A stretch of 64,000 nt of DNA from Poa pratensis (GCA_947311845.1 CAMZMU010000041.1:132332535-132396534), one strand, 5' to 3'. Positions 11,704 to 23,545 are shown, numbered from the stretch's first letter. Notes: a model not told the origin generated them from the letters alone. Made by a program: numbers and translations.

Positions 11704-13428
11704 TGTTGGAGATATGCCCAAGAGGCAATAATAAAGTTGTTATTATTATATCTTTATGTTCATGATAAATGTTTACATACCATGCTATAATTGTATTAAC
11801 TGGAAACTTTGATACGTGTGTGTTTTGTAAACCAGAGTCCCTAGTAAGCCTCTTGTTTTAACTAGCTTGTTGATTAATTGATGATCATGGTTTCCTGGTC
11901 ATGGACATTGGATGTTATTAATAACAAGGTCATGTCATTAGGAGAATGATATGATGGACATACATCCATAGTAAGCATAGCAATAAGATCAAGTCATTAA
12001 GTTCATTTTTGCTGTAGCTCTCAAATGCATAGTAACCTAATCCTTCGACCATGAGATCATGTTAATCACTAACACCGGAGGAATACTTTGATGACATCAA
12101 ACACCACTTCGTAATTGGGTGGTTATAAAGGTGGCGTTGGGTATTCTGAAAGTGAGAGTTGAAGCTCATGGATCAAGAGTGGAATTTGTCCATCCAAATG
12201 ACGGAAAGATATACTCAGGGCCCTCTCGGTGAAATGACATCCAATTAGCTTGCAAGCATGTGACTAGGTCACAAGGGATCTCATATCACGGGAACGAGAA
12301 AAGAGTGCTTGTCGGTAACGAGATTGAACTAGGTATAGAGATACCGATGATCGAATCTCGGATAAGTAAAATATCGCGCGACAAAGGGAATTGGTAACGA
12401 ATGCTTATGGTTCTTTCGATCACAAGGTCATCGTTGAATATGTAGGAGCCATTATGGATCTCCAGATCCCGCTATTGGTTATTGATCGGAGAGGTGTCTC
12501 GATCATGTCTGCATCATTCGCGAACCGTAGGATGACACACTTAAGGTTCGGTATAGTTTTAGTAGATATGGAATATGAGATGGAGACCGAATATTGTTTG
12601 GAGTCTCGGATGGGATCCAGGACATCACGAGGAGGTTCGGAATAGTCCGGAGAATAAGATTCATATAAGCCATGGCTGAGTTCAAATTTGTTTTGAACTC
12701 TACTACCTTAGCTACTAAGCAATGGCGGAGTTCAAATTTGTTTTGAACTCTACTACCTTAGCTACTAAGCAATGGCTAAAGTTCAAATTTGTTTTGAACT
12801 CTACTACCTAAGCAATGGCGGAGTTCAAATTTGTTTTGAACTCTACTACCTTAGCTACTAAGTAATGGCTAAGTTCAAATTTGTTTTGAACTCTACTTCC
12901 TTTACTTGGGGAGCAAGTTTGCTTAGGGGCCAAGGCAGCCCCAACCCCTATATAAGGAGGGGCAAGGGGGCATGATAAGACATAGAAGTAGAAACCAAAA
13001 ACCCTAGCCGCCCCTCTCCTCCCTCCTGCTTCTGTGCCGGCTTGGCGAAGCCCTGCAGGAATTATTCTCCACCACCATCACCACGCCGTCGTGCTGCTGG
13101 GATTCCACGGAGATCTACTACATCCGCTGCCCGCTGGAACGGGGAGAGGATCGTCTACATCGACAACCGTACGTGTGACCGAGTGCGGAGGTGCTGCCCG
13201 TTTACAGCACCGGATTGATCGACTACAGCGATCTTGAGATCGGCAAGTGATCGACTACATCAACCACGAGATCCAATCTCGTTAAACGCTCAGCGATCTA
13301 CAAAGGTATAGATCTGATCTCGTAGCATAGATCTCATAGATTAGATCTTGGCTCTTCTCCTAGATTAGATCTTGGTTTTATTGGTTTTGCGATAGAAATT
13401 TTTTGTTTTCCATGCTGCGAACCCTACA
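11704..13428 (+). repeat. Copia 3' LTR
   Basis: 1725 bp, nearly identical to 4760-6487, with the same internal five-copy repeat (12672-12901) and TATA box (12949-12955). It ends CCCTACA followed by the GGCGG flank. Confidence 0.95.
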
Positions 13429-14061
13429 GGCGGATGTGGAGGAGCAGAGATGCCGGAAGCGGTGGATGTGGAGGAGCAGAGAGCGGCTGCAGATGAGTGA
13501 GTGTGAGGGCTAGGGTTTGCTCCGGCACATCTTATAGTCGGAGGTGACCGGTGCGTCATGATGATGAGGTGTGGAAGATGGTCAAGGCCTCCGACTCCGC
13601 GTGGACGGGCGGTCAAAGCATGGGTTCGCCGTGTCAGCAACCACGGGGCGGACGCCTGTCCGGGCGGATGCCCTCCAGGCGGCTCCAAACCCGCCCTACA
13701 TATGGGCTGGGTTTGGGGGCAGCCGGACCGCCCGGTCATTTGGGATGGCTTTGGGGGTCTCCGTTGGGTGGCGGTTTTTGGCCCAAACACTGTCCGGGCG
13801 GACCGCACGGGCGTTTGGGCGGCCTTTGGGGCCTCGCTTGGAGATGCTCTCACATTGGGACTAAGTGTATCTCTTTCATGCATTCTCCTTTCGTTCTAAT
13901 GAAAGAGTAAAAATATCTATATTGATGCAAGGTAATTGATAGAATCGCTTTAAAAATATATATCTGATACACTTCTTTATTTATCTCTCCTATCTAAAAG
14001 AAAATTTTGGTTCCTCTCGTACGTCGTCTGGCTTCGTCCTTCGTCCAACATCTTTGGTACC

Positions 14062-14437
14062 GAGAACGAGCAGTGGCTCGGTTGTTGGCTGGCAGTGGCC
14101 AGTTCCAACCCGTCTCAGGTTCGATTCCTACGAGACCGATTTTCCTGGACGTCTCACCAAAATTTGTGGAGGGCTTTGGGGACTGAGCCCTTAATCAGTT
14201 CCTGCTTCTGGGCCAATTCCACCGTGGTTCTGTCAGAGGTATTGTGGTGTGCCCACCACCGCAGAGATTTCCCAGTAGGTCTAGGCTCACGGAGGTCCAG
14301 AAGCTTAGTATAGTCTGGTTAGGTCTAGCTTGCGCACAGGTAGCGTGTGTGTGGTGTTGAGTGTGTGTGGAGTGAGTTGTGCGTGAGTTCAGATACTACA
14401 GCTGTACTGTAAAAGACCAGAAATTCTAAAAAAAAAA
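14062..14437 (+). mobile_element. tRNA-derived SINE with 12-bp target duplication
   Basis: The element is flanked by ATCTTTGGTACC at 14050-14061 and again at 14438-14449. It carries an A-box-like GTGGCTCGGTTGTTGG (about 14073) and a B box GGTTCGATTCC (about 14117), and ends in a run of A. These are the marks of a pol III SINE moved by LINE machinery. At about 376 bp it is long for a plant SINE; it may belong to a composite PoaS-type family, but that is not certain. Confidence 0.75.
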
Positions 14438-14614
14438 ATCTTTGGTACCACACCGCCCGCATGCTCCGCCTCCATCCCGCCCGCATCGCACGCACCTTCC
14501 ATCCCTTCGATCGATTCGATACTGTAATCTCTCTTCGTCCCACCCATCTGCAGCAGTGTTTTTTCGCCTCTTCCACTCCTCCGCGATCTCCTCCTCCAGC
14601 TGTCGCCGCCGGAT

Positions 14615-15229
14615 ATGCCGCCTCCTCCTTCAATCAGTGATTCCCACACTGGCCAGACCCGCCTCCCCGCCGTGCTCCCGGCGCCTCTCCCTCACCACCC
14701 GATTCCCTCCCGTGGCGGCGACCGAATGAAGATGCAGCGGCCGCCGCAGGAAGGCCCGAGGCAGCTACCTACCCACCGGCGGGAGTTGGAACTGGAAAAC
14801 GCAACTGCTCTCAGTTCATCCCCTGCTGTAGAGGGGCTGCAGCAGTGTGTGGGGCATCTTGGCCCGACGGCGGTTCAGATCGGTCCTCACGTCGCGGCGG
14901 TAGGGAAGAGCGTCATTCACGCCCATGCTCTCTCCTCCTCCTCCTCCTCCTCCTCCTCCGTAAACTCTGCCTGCTATCATATGGCTTCCTTTTTAGTGCT
15001 AACGGACTTGGTGGAGATGACAGGCGATGGCGTCGGGAAGAAGGACCGGCACGAGCGGATTGGACGTGCACTGGTCCAACCAAGACTGCCTCTGGAGTCC
15101 GTCATCAATGTTAACGACATCGACGCCATCCATCAGCGAGCGGCCGAGGAGCAGCTACTCCACCACGACGATGCGGAAAGCGCTGCTACCATGTCCTCTG
15201 CGCTTAATTCCATACTCATCGATCTGTAA
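14615..15229 (+). CDS. Unrecognised 5' exon inside the Helitron
   Basis: An open frame starts at an ATG in a GC-rich, CCT-rich setting and runs to a good splice donor (CTGTAAGT at about 15227). It has a serine run (codons of a CTC repeat, 14934-14959) and an acidic, histidine-containing end. I do not recognise the product. A possible second exon follows at about 15304-15380 (AATGTGACGAGGGAAATGG start), and another exon-like stretch lies at 16846-17062. The pieces are probably a captured gene fragment carried by the Helitron; a real lineage-specific gene is the alternative. Confidence 0.3.
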   Translation: MPPPPSISDSHTGQTRLPAVLPAPLPHHPIPSRGGDRMKMQRPPQEGPRQLPTHRRELELENATALSSSPAVEGLQQCVGHLGPTAVQIGPHVAAVGKSVIHAHALSSSSSSSSSVNSACYHMASFLVLTDLVEMTGDGVGKKDRHERIGRALVQPRLPLESVINVNDIDAIHQRAAEEQLLHHDDAESAATMSSALNSILIDL

Positions 15230-17335
15230 GTGCCCACCAGGAATTTTTTTGTTTTAATTCCTCGCAAGGTGTTCGACGAATTGCATGACAGATTGCTTTG
15301 CAGAATGTGACGAGGGAAATGGAGAAGGAGAGACGGTTTATGTGGGAGCAGCATGATACCTGCACGCACACAACCTCAAGGTGCCACGCCGGTGAGTATT
15401 GAACACCAACTAATTTTCTTTTGGTCTTGTGGAGTGGGATGCGTGATGTATTGTTGAATGCAATTGGAACCTTTGATGTCCCGTGGACTTCTCAGATGAC
15501 GAATAATAAGCTCGACGGGAACTAGAAGTGGGCCTTCCTGGAGTGGCACCGGAATATCGCAAGGTTGGCGCAAGTCTACTCTGGTTCTATCAATGGCGTT
15601 GTTCAAAAAATGTTCCCATCGGCAATAGTAGGTAATATGCCATCTCCTAGGTCATGTCTTACAAGATATAATCCCAGAGGCTTAAGGTTTCGTCCATTCA
15701 CCTATAATCTCTCCTCACGTCTTACCACGCGTCCCGTAAATCTGATCCATGTGGTACCTAGGCGACTTCAGTGTAATTATCGTCTTATTTTGAGATTATT
15801 TTCATAATTTACTAGGGGATATGCAGATTTGGTCGTACTCACATGTGAAAGAACTAGATGTATTTTTCATGTCCATGTGATACGTTTCTTTTGGCTTATA
15901 ATTAACTTATATCTTTTCCGAGATATTATAGTTCTTCGGTATAAGCTTCCACCAAGGTCAGTCTTCAAGCATTAGTCTGCTGCTGTAAAATGAGATTATC
16001 CTATGCTTTCTACATTTTTAAGGCTTTCTGATATAGCATTATAGTTTTACTATTTTAAAGTTCTTGAAGTTACATCTAGCAGATTTGAATTGGGCCCTGT
16101 GTATATGGGTCAAGATATTTACTGTATCAATGGTTGGTTCGCATGTAAATAACATATATATGAGCATGGTTATAATGCTCTGCAACTAAATCTCCACCCA
16201 CTCGAAATGATATCAACCAGGTATAATTGCTCTCATATTATTTCTCCTTATTCCTTCAACATATTCATTCTTTCATATTGACCAACATACATATATGCTG
16301 CTACTGCTCTTTCTTAATAATATGAAGTCTGTAAACAATTAAAGGCCACAGAGTATTACAGGCTATCAGTCTCTAATATAGCTCAAGAATATATCTTGCC
16401 TATCCTATTTGATTACACTCAATAGTATAGTCACAACGATTTGCTTTATATAAACGTGGTTAAGATGTTTAAGCATATTTTATGTGATTATATCAGAGTG
16501 AAAAAGATATGTGTTGTGTAAAAATAAGAGATGCCTAGGCACAGGTTAGAAGCCTCAAGTCATGTGAATATATTGTTTTATCCAAAATGTGATGTGTGCA
16601 TCCGTTGTGTGTGCTATTTCGGAACAAAGACTGGCGTTATGGTTTATTTTCTTTACCAAAATCAGATAACGTCTTCGATTTTTGAAATTTGCTGGTTTAT
16701 TGTTTTCATATGTAGAAGGAAAGAATGATTTGCCTTTTGATATGTGTTATTTACAATTTAATTGCTCATGCTGAGTACAGTCCGCAATGACCTGTGCTCA
16801 ATGATTATTCGCATTATCGTTTCTGAAATTCACTCTTGAATTGCAGTCCCACTGTCTTCACATCCGCTGGAGCTGGTGTGGCTGACGAGCTGGTGTGGCT
16901 GACTAACGATAGTGAAAACAAGGTCATCACTGACATACCTAAGCAGGAGTGCTATGTTTGCTTCAAGCTACTAAGATACATGTCGGTCAGCCAGTGGCTC
17001 AGTTCCTGGACAATGCTCTCACCACATACAGAGCGCAGTCGTGCTCACTTGTGGGAAATTTGAAGCAAGTCCAGGGAGGTGACATTGGATGTGAAGAAGA
17101 TCTGGAGACACCTTCTATACTTTCATAGTACGGAGTACTTCATTTGTCTGAGTAGAATGATTAGATTTTTTGATGTAAGGCAATGGAGATATTTGTGAGT
17201 ATGTGTACAGTAATATTAGCTTCAAATTGAGTAATAAGGAAACTTTTTAATTAGGCCGTGTCCAATGCTAGGCGATTATATGGTTCTTAGGGGATAAAAT
17301 ATTAGAAAACCATATCATAAGGTAAACGTTGTACC

Positions 17336-17715
17336 TTGCAATGCTCAACTCTTATTTCGTACGCTAAAACTGTAGTTAATAAACTAAGGGAAGGTGAGAA
17401 AGTCCTTGATGCTGCTACTGTTGCCCATCAGATTCGTTGCTTTTCGTTGGAGTACATGGAGAACTTGAGTAAACTGACGAAGGTAAAGGAGCTGCAGCAG
17501 CGCATCTGGCAACCTCCAGAACAAGATGTTCTCAAAATTAATATTGATGGCGCTTTCAATCCTGGGCAAAACCATGCTGGCTGGGGTCGGGAGGTCCTGT
17601 GATGTCAACAGAGCTCTGCTCTGGGAGTATGAAGTACCAGCATCTATTGCTGGTATTGTTTTGGGCGAAATGCCCAAGTAATAAAGTTTCGTGTTTTCAA
17701 AAAAAAAAAAAAAAA
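17336..17715 (+). pseudogene. LINE RNase H-domain fragment with poly(A)
   Basis: The frame at 17336-17602 ends with WQPPEQDVLKINIDGAFNPG, the start of the RNase H-like domain (RVT_3) found in plant LINEs and derived genes. It stops soon after, lacking the rest of the domain. The sequence ends in a 17-base A run (17699-17715), so it is a truncated, retroposed copy. It lies inside the proposed Helitron. Confidence 0.65.
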
Positions 17716-18039
17716 CTGTAGTTGTCTCCTGCTGCAGCCAGCGCTCGGCGCTTCTTTTGGAATTCGGACGCTAAAATCTTAGCTTTCTCCCGCTGCCCTG
17801 GCTACATAGAGAAAATGCTAAACGCCAGATGTCTATGTTTGCGAGGACGCTAGGATTTCGTGGCACATCTGTTGGTCGGCCTAGAATATTATCCTAGCAT
17901 TGATACCTAAGCGCTCGTGTTGTGCGTGTCCACCTTAGTAGACACTCCCTTACGATTCCGAAATTACATGTTTAACAAGATTAGTGTGAACCATCATTAA
18001 AATATTTATACCCGTTGCAAAGCACGGGCAATTAGCTAG

Positions 18040-21000
18040 TTATGTAAACATGTGAGACATAGTGCAATTCACGGGAATGCTTCTTCCAACCTGTTACTCT
18101 TGTAATGTTTTGTTGCACTGCATAAATCATTTTTTACATAAGAGTGTTTTATACAAAATTTTAGTTAACATTGTCTTCTATAGTGTAACCAAAATATCAC
18201 AAAAGTAGCGCAAATAGTTAACTGAAAGTTCGAAACAAATTAAAAACTATCAGGGTGTTGACAAATTTTGTGACTGTTATATTCTTCAGAACCTATCACG
18301 GAGACAAATATGTAACAACAAAGTATAATATGTCCTTTGTGCATCTTTCTCATTTGTATATGTAGTTAGCAATTAAATATATATTGCAATGTATATAAGT
18401 ATACAAATTGGTTCTGAAATTTTATTTTATTGAAATATATTATTGTACTTTTGGATGAAATGTTTCAATTACTAGTTCAGTAGGGGAACTGATCGCGCAC
18501 GGTTAATTTTGATTAAACGTGTGTGATAATATGACTAACACAGATGATTTAGTATATTCAACCGTATGTTATAATTTCTCGAACACCGCAGCTAAGTCTT
18601 TCTTCTTGAGTTAATGTAAGATCGGCAGTAACAGTATTTCTGTTTAACTGAAAAACCTAAGCTTTGGACAAGAGATGCAGTTAAGTTTTGTTCAAGGGAT
18701 CGTATTGACCAAATGGACTTCCTTTTGTCATTTTCGTTTATTAGGTTACCATAGTGCTTAGCTGTTTAATTCTCACTATGTCGTGCCAAACTTTTTTTCT
18801 GAATCCTGTCTTGCTCCAAACCTGTAGAGTATCAACACTGTCTTCTGCAAGTTGTGCGCCAATTTCTCTTTTACCATATATTTACACTTGATATATGTCC
18901 ACTTTACTGAACCACCTCTAATTTATATATCAGGTTAGGGTGGCAGCGTTGGTGGCAGTAAGGGTGATCTGATCGGAATTCGGAGCCGTTGAGGAGATCG
19001 CCGAGGGTGCACGGGTCTTCCCCACCGCCAATTGGTTTGTTTTTTCAGTCCGTCACTGTTTTATTGTTTGAGAAATTGGTTTTAGTAACAGAAGTGGATT
19101 ACTATCGAATAGCTAATGGGAGTTCAAGTTTGAGCGCAGTTTGGTGTGTATACATCGCTTTAGATGTCGATGTAATTAGTAATTTGGTGCATATGCTTCG
19201 CTTTGGATGAATGGCTGGGCATGACATGTTGAGGAACGAACCAATTTCTATTCTAAGTATTTGTGCTAGCAGTTGCAGTGTTAAGTTGTATATTAGACAA
19301 TGGGCAGTGTTGTCAAGGTTGAAACTACTATGTTGTTTGGTGGCAAAAGACAAGAGCGCTACCCCCGGCCGCGCCGCCTCCTCCCCTTCCCTCGCCGCGT
19401 CCGCGCCGCCCCCGCGGTGGCCGGCGCGGCTCCCAAGCTCCCTGCTCTCGTCCACTCCTCCATACCTCTCCCCTACCGCCGCTGTCGGCGTGCGCCACCG
19501 AGCTCTGCTCGGGCGTGGCCGGCGGCGGCGGCTGTACTCTTCCCGCGCGTGTTGGATGCCTCGCGGGGAGGCTATCCTCCGATGGCGGTGTACCTCGGGC
19601 GGCGGCGGCTCGGCTCCGGCCGGGGGTAGCAGGACGGCGGCGCCACGAGCTTGCAGCGGAGCGGCGCTGTGCAGCGGACGGCGGCGTGCAGCGGAGTCGG
19701 CCGGCTAGCCCATGCGGCCCAGATCTGGGCCCGTCGGGCCCCATCTGGGTTAGGGCGGGCCGGTTTGACCTGCGGCGCGTTTTGCAGATGAAGGGAGGTG
19801 GAGATGCAGGTGCAGCGGCAACGGCGTCCGACCTTGTTGCAGCGTGGCGGAGAGCTTCACGGGCCCGTTTTGGGACCGGCCGGAGTCCATTAGGACCGGT
19901 ATGCCCTCGTGGGGGCTTTACGGGCCCGCTGGGCTCGGCCGGACCAGACAGAGACCGGTGTGCTCTGCGGCCCCGTCCGGTCGACTATCGTCCTTGGCGG
20001 TGGAGGTTGTTCCCTCCCGCTCGGTCGCGGTACTGCTGAGCCCGGTTCATACTCCTCACCTTGACGACTACTTCGGTGAGACGACGACGGTGGCTTCGGA
20101 TTCGGTGGCGCATGATGGTGGGCGGCTAGTTTGCTGGTGTCGAGGCTCGTCCTCGCGGGGCTCCTGTGCTACGATCGACCGGGTTGTGGATGGGGTTTTC
20201 GGGAGAAATCCTTGTCGGTTCGTCTGACACCGACGCGGTGCCACCTCCGGGTGGCATCTTCCTTCCTGAAGGGCGTCGTGGCTACCCTTCGTCCGCTTCC
20301 CTGTGCCGGGGGAAACCCTAGGACCTGTTTTTGTCCGGGCAGCAGCATGGCTTTCCTTCTTGAAGGTGCTGCTTGGTGCTCGTCGATTGGTGCTAGCTAG
20401 GAGCGTGGTGGTACTTTTTCGGAGAGGGTGCATCGAGTGTGGGTCACCGTCTTAGTCAATCCTCCTATGTCTCCATTTTGTTTTCTCTTTTCTTGTCTTT
20501 GGGTGTTTGTCTGCTGCCGCCCCAGCATTTCGTGTTTGTCGGTTGTTTCGGTTGGTTGCTATATTTATATAGCGGGGCTACGACCAATTTCGTCAAACTA
20601 CTATGTTAGACACTGGACTTGTTTTTGTGAATGAAAGTATAGCGCGCCACTGCCTCGACATGCTCTACCACGATGACGTGTACGTGTTCCTGCACAACAT
20701 GCTCAGCGTCGCCTAAAACTGTGCCCACACCGTCGCCAACTCCTCTTCAGGAGGTACTTGTTCATCTACTCAACTGTGATTTTTCTGAAGATGATGTTAA
20801 GTTTAACAAGATTGATTTGTGTCAATATCATGAAAAATATGAAAACATGTCGCACAAGAATTACTTATGAAGAATGATTGTTGTTGATGGGCTAATTGTT
20901 AAGAAAAATAAACAGTTCTAAATGACCGAAAAGGGGTTGTGTTTTTCTGCCATTGTTGCTGCTAATGAAGATTTTTTTTACAAGGCCTCTACATGTTTTC

Positions 21001-22411
21001 CCTGCTAAACCTGTACGGTTGAAAGTAAGACTGCTCTACTTATCCCTGGTCGCTTGCACCCGTGGCTTATTCAGGACATGCACCGACTTATGCCTGATTC
21101 AAAAACATGCAGTTGTTAAAGCAACTAGTAGTGTTGACGGCTCGACAAAGTTTCCCCCTATTGTAATTTAGGCAAGCTGCATGTGGTGTATTTTTTCAGT
21201 ATGTATATATTTGTAATTTGGTGAGGCAAAATGAATATTATTTTGGTATTTCGTCTGTTCAATATTAATTAAAATAACCTGTTGTGTGAAGGCTTGCATG
21301 GATCAATACAGTTTTGTTGAGGTTCATCTGATATCAACTTTGCTTCGTGCTCCTGTTCCTGCTCCATTGTTTGCGGATACATATAGGCAGGGATAACAGA
21401 TACAAGTGATGTTGGTGATTTTTATGGAACTATAATCAATTTTATATAGAAGGCAGTCAACTTGAAATATTTGACATGAGTGATCTCTGTATTATTTCAT
21501 ATCTTCAGTATTATTGTCACACCAAGTATTAGGAAATAGAATATTAGTACGAACTGAGCTGTGTGGCTGTGATGGAACTTTCTCCTTTATTGCATGACAT
21601 GTGACGTACATCAAAAACATTTTTTTAAAGTTGGTGTATAATTTTGTACTGAGCCAATCGTTTCATAATATATTTAGATATGACTTTGGCCGGCTTAATT
21701 AGGAGCAAAGCAAAATCAAAAAACCGGTATCAGGTAAAAGAACAATAGCGAGATCCTAATAGGCTACCTGCACTCCCTTAAATTGAACATAAACTGCCAA
21801 AGTTATAATGCTGAGAAACATTGACCCAACTAACAAGCTGTGATATCGCACAATACTTGTAGTCCGTGGGTTTTAGAGGAACACTGCCGACCTGAAGTTC
21901 GTGCTGGGACAACGTGCTGGGCGGAGGGCGTTTCTTTGTCACATACCTATCTACCCTTTCGATGACAATATGTTCCCATTCAAGCATACCTCTCTGCCTT
22001 TTTGACAACATTATGTTCCCATTCAAATTCAAGTGGAACCATCTTTGTCATTACAATCAATAAGCCACAAGGGTTTACCATCCCCTATTGTCAGCGTGTA
22101 CCTGCCGGAATCACCACATAAGGATCCTGCCATCAAGGACAATGGAAAGGACCATATCAAGAATTTAAAAGGTAAAATAATAATAATACCTGAGTTCTTA
22201 GTAATGACTGCGCATAACATTATCTACAAAGAAGTTCTTAACCCTTGATGTCCTTGTATGAGATTTGACCAGCTTCCTTAATGATCCTTATATGTTCATG
22301 TTAACGACATATTTCAAATTTGAAATACAATAATAGTTGGCATTTATAATGGTTGCAAACTATCTAATCGATATATGTGCATTTTACGTTTGCAACAATA
22401 GAAAAACTTAG
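18040..22411. other. Repeat-rich stretch, probably the body of a second Helitron
   Basis: No confirmed gene. Positions 19340-20650 are GC-rich and read like a decayed LINE-like 3' region (CTTCCTTCTTGAAGG, then GGGGGAAACCCTAGGACCTG, then TTATATAGCGGGGC). Positions 20660-22250 contain short exon-like pieces on both strands that I cannot name. The 5' end of the Helitron whose 3' end is at 22443 was not found, so how much of this stretch belongs to it is unknown. Confidence 0.35.
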
Positions 22412-22443
22412 TAAGCCGTAGCAATGCACGGGCATACAACTAG
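22412..22443 (+). mobile_element. Helitron 3' terminus
   Basis: GCCGTAGCAATGCACGGGCA forms a CCGT/ACGG stem-loop. Eight bases later comes CTAG followed by T, the CTRR|T signature. The wording matches the ends at 18011-18039 and (minus strand) 37348-37376, so the three belong to one Helitron family. Confidence 0.6.
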
Positions 22444-22577
22444 TTATCTAAAGAGTTAAATACACTCAAGGTACTCATACTTTAGGGCGAAGCACACTAC
22501 GGTACCTGTACTCAGAAATACGAACAATACGTTACCTGCACTTGACAGGACGTGAAACTACGGTACCTGTTTGCCGT

Positions 22578-23067
22578 ATGGAGGCGTACACGCGTCGGGA
22601 GGGCGTTGCTGACCGCTCGCTACTCTCGTTCTGGTGGTCGCCGCAGCAACATTCCTCTGCCTTTATCCCCTGCTACCGCGGGAAGATGGTGAAGTGGTTC
22701 GAGTCAACCACGGCGGAGCACAAGGGGTGGCTTTTCTACCTTTGTAAGCATCATGGGGTAAGTTGAGCTCGAAATTAGGACATTCAGTTATTTTTTTTGG
22801 ATATTGCGGCTCGAATTTTCGATTTGAACTGAGACATTCTTCTCTTTTTCTTGGGCAGAGGAGAGGAGGGAGGTGCTCATTGCTGCTGCAGAGGGAGATG
22901 GACTAGTTGATTCCAAAAGCAGTCGCAGGGCAGTGAATGGCATGAGCAAGCAGCAAGCTTGTGCACTTCTCATCTTGGGCAGAGAGCTTTTGTTGATGAT
23001 GAAGTTCCTTGTTGGCAGTCTGGCGATGTTGTCTGCTCTTGTTGCCATCTTCATCAGGAAGAAGTAG
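22578..23067 (+). CDS. GRF zinc-finger-like protein with C-terminal membrane segment (MULE cargo)
   Basis: Two exons, 22578-22757 and 22861-23067, are in phase across a GT-AG intron (donor GTAAGT, acceptor GCAGAG) and give 128 aa. The first 13 residues (MEAYTRREGVADR) come from the left TIR. Then CYRGKMVKWFESTTAEHKGW followed by LFYLC fits the first half of a plant GRF zinc finger. The usual following Cys-x-F-W part is missing, so the finger is incomplete. The C-terminal half has a hydrophobic segment of about 30 residues (LLLMMKFLVGSLAMLSALVA within it) and ends in RKK, suggesting membrane anchoring. GRF fingers bind single-stranded nucleic acid in other proteins; whether this one binds anything is unknown. 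Confidence 0.55.
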
Positions 23068-23545
23068 TCAGTTACTGCTGGTGAAGTGTGATGTTGCTGT
23101 TGTGTGCGTGTAGTTTGATGTTTAGGTGTCTATGTAGTGTCGATGTAATGCAAGTGTTGTTTGCAATGAATCCTATGATGTTACTCTATGTGGCAATTCA
23201 AGTGTTAGTTGATCATCTGTTCTATTTTCTTATGTATCTGAAGTTGATCATAAAATTATCTGAATTACTTATACTTGTCCATGCTGTTAAACCTCTCTGA
23301 TGAGTAGCACAGTAGCACATTAGGTAGCAGGAACAAAAACCTCTCTGATGGTTGATTAAAACCATACTGTAATGAAATGAAGATTAAAACCATCAGAAAC
23401 ACATTATGTAGTATCAAGTAGCAGAAAATATACTTGCTGGAATAGAAACATCAAACACACTTGGCAGTATAAGGTAGCACAAAATCATCGAACACACTTG
23501 GTAGCCTTACAACTTGCTCTAACAGGAGCACAAATAGCCTAGAAA

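Larger units (their letters stand above)
4760..13428 (+). mobile_element. Complete Copia LTR retrotransposon (Angela/BARE1-like)
   Basis: A full-length 8.67 kb element has TG..CA LTRs, a primer binding site, one open gag-pol frame and a purine-rich tract in the normal order. Its flanks are AGCGG (4755-4759) and GGCGG (13429-13433), a 5-bp target duplication with one mismatch. The long leader between the binding site and gag and the LTR start TGTTGGAGATATGCCC resemble the Angela/BARE1 lineage of Triticeae; the exact family name is not certain. The LTRs differ by only two substitutions and one 3-bp repeat change, and the frame is open, so the element may be able to act in trans or autonomously. 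It is nested in the Harbinger-like element. Confidence 0.95.
4369..13849. mobile_element. Non-autonomous PIF/Harbinger-like element, split by a Copia insertion
   Basis: The left end begins GAGCATCTCCAGTCGGAGCC (4369) and the right end, read backwards, begins GAGCATCTCCAAGCGAGGCC (13849). Similarity continues inward for about 45 bp. The ends are flanked by TCA (4366-4368) and TCA (13850-13852), a 3-bp TNA-type target duplication as expected for PIF/Harbinger. Without the nested Copia the element is about 0.8 kb (4369-4759 plus 13429-13849). It is GC-rich and encodes no recognisable transposase. The short frames inside it are not supported as genes. Confidence 0.65.
13984..18039 (+). mobile_element. 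Probable Helitron with mixed cargo
   Basis: The 3' end is a short stem-loop (CCCGT..ACGGG, 18011-18028) followed by CAATTAGCTAG and a T, matching the Helitron CTRR|T rule. A matching 5' end, A|TCTCTCCTATCTAAAAG, occurs at 13984. This gives a 4.06 kb element between host A and T. It contains a SINE, an unrecognised reading frame, further exon-like pieces and a LINE RNase H fragment. There is no Rep/helicase, so it is non-autonomous. The 3' end is well supported; the 5' end rests on one motif. Confidence 0.5.

Noticed and set aside
13365..13883. 172-codon minus-strand frame
   Set aside because: It crosses the Copia LTR/Harbinger junction and is GC-rich with several frames open; no domain, so chance.
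19211..20039. Overlapping long frames in GC-rich DNA
   Set aside because: Open in several phases on both strands, arginine/alanine/proline-rich and without domains; looks like decayed repeat.
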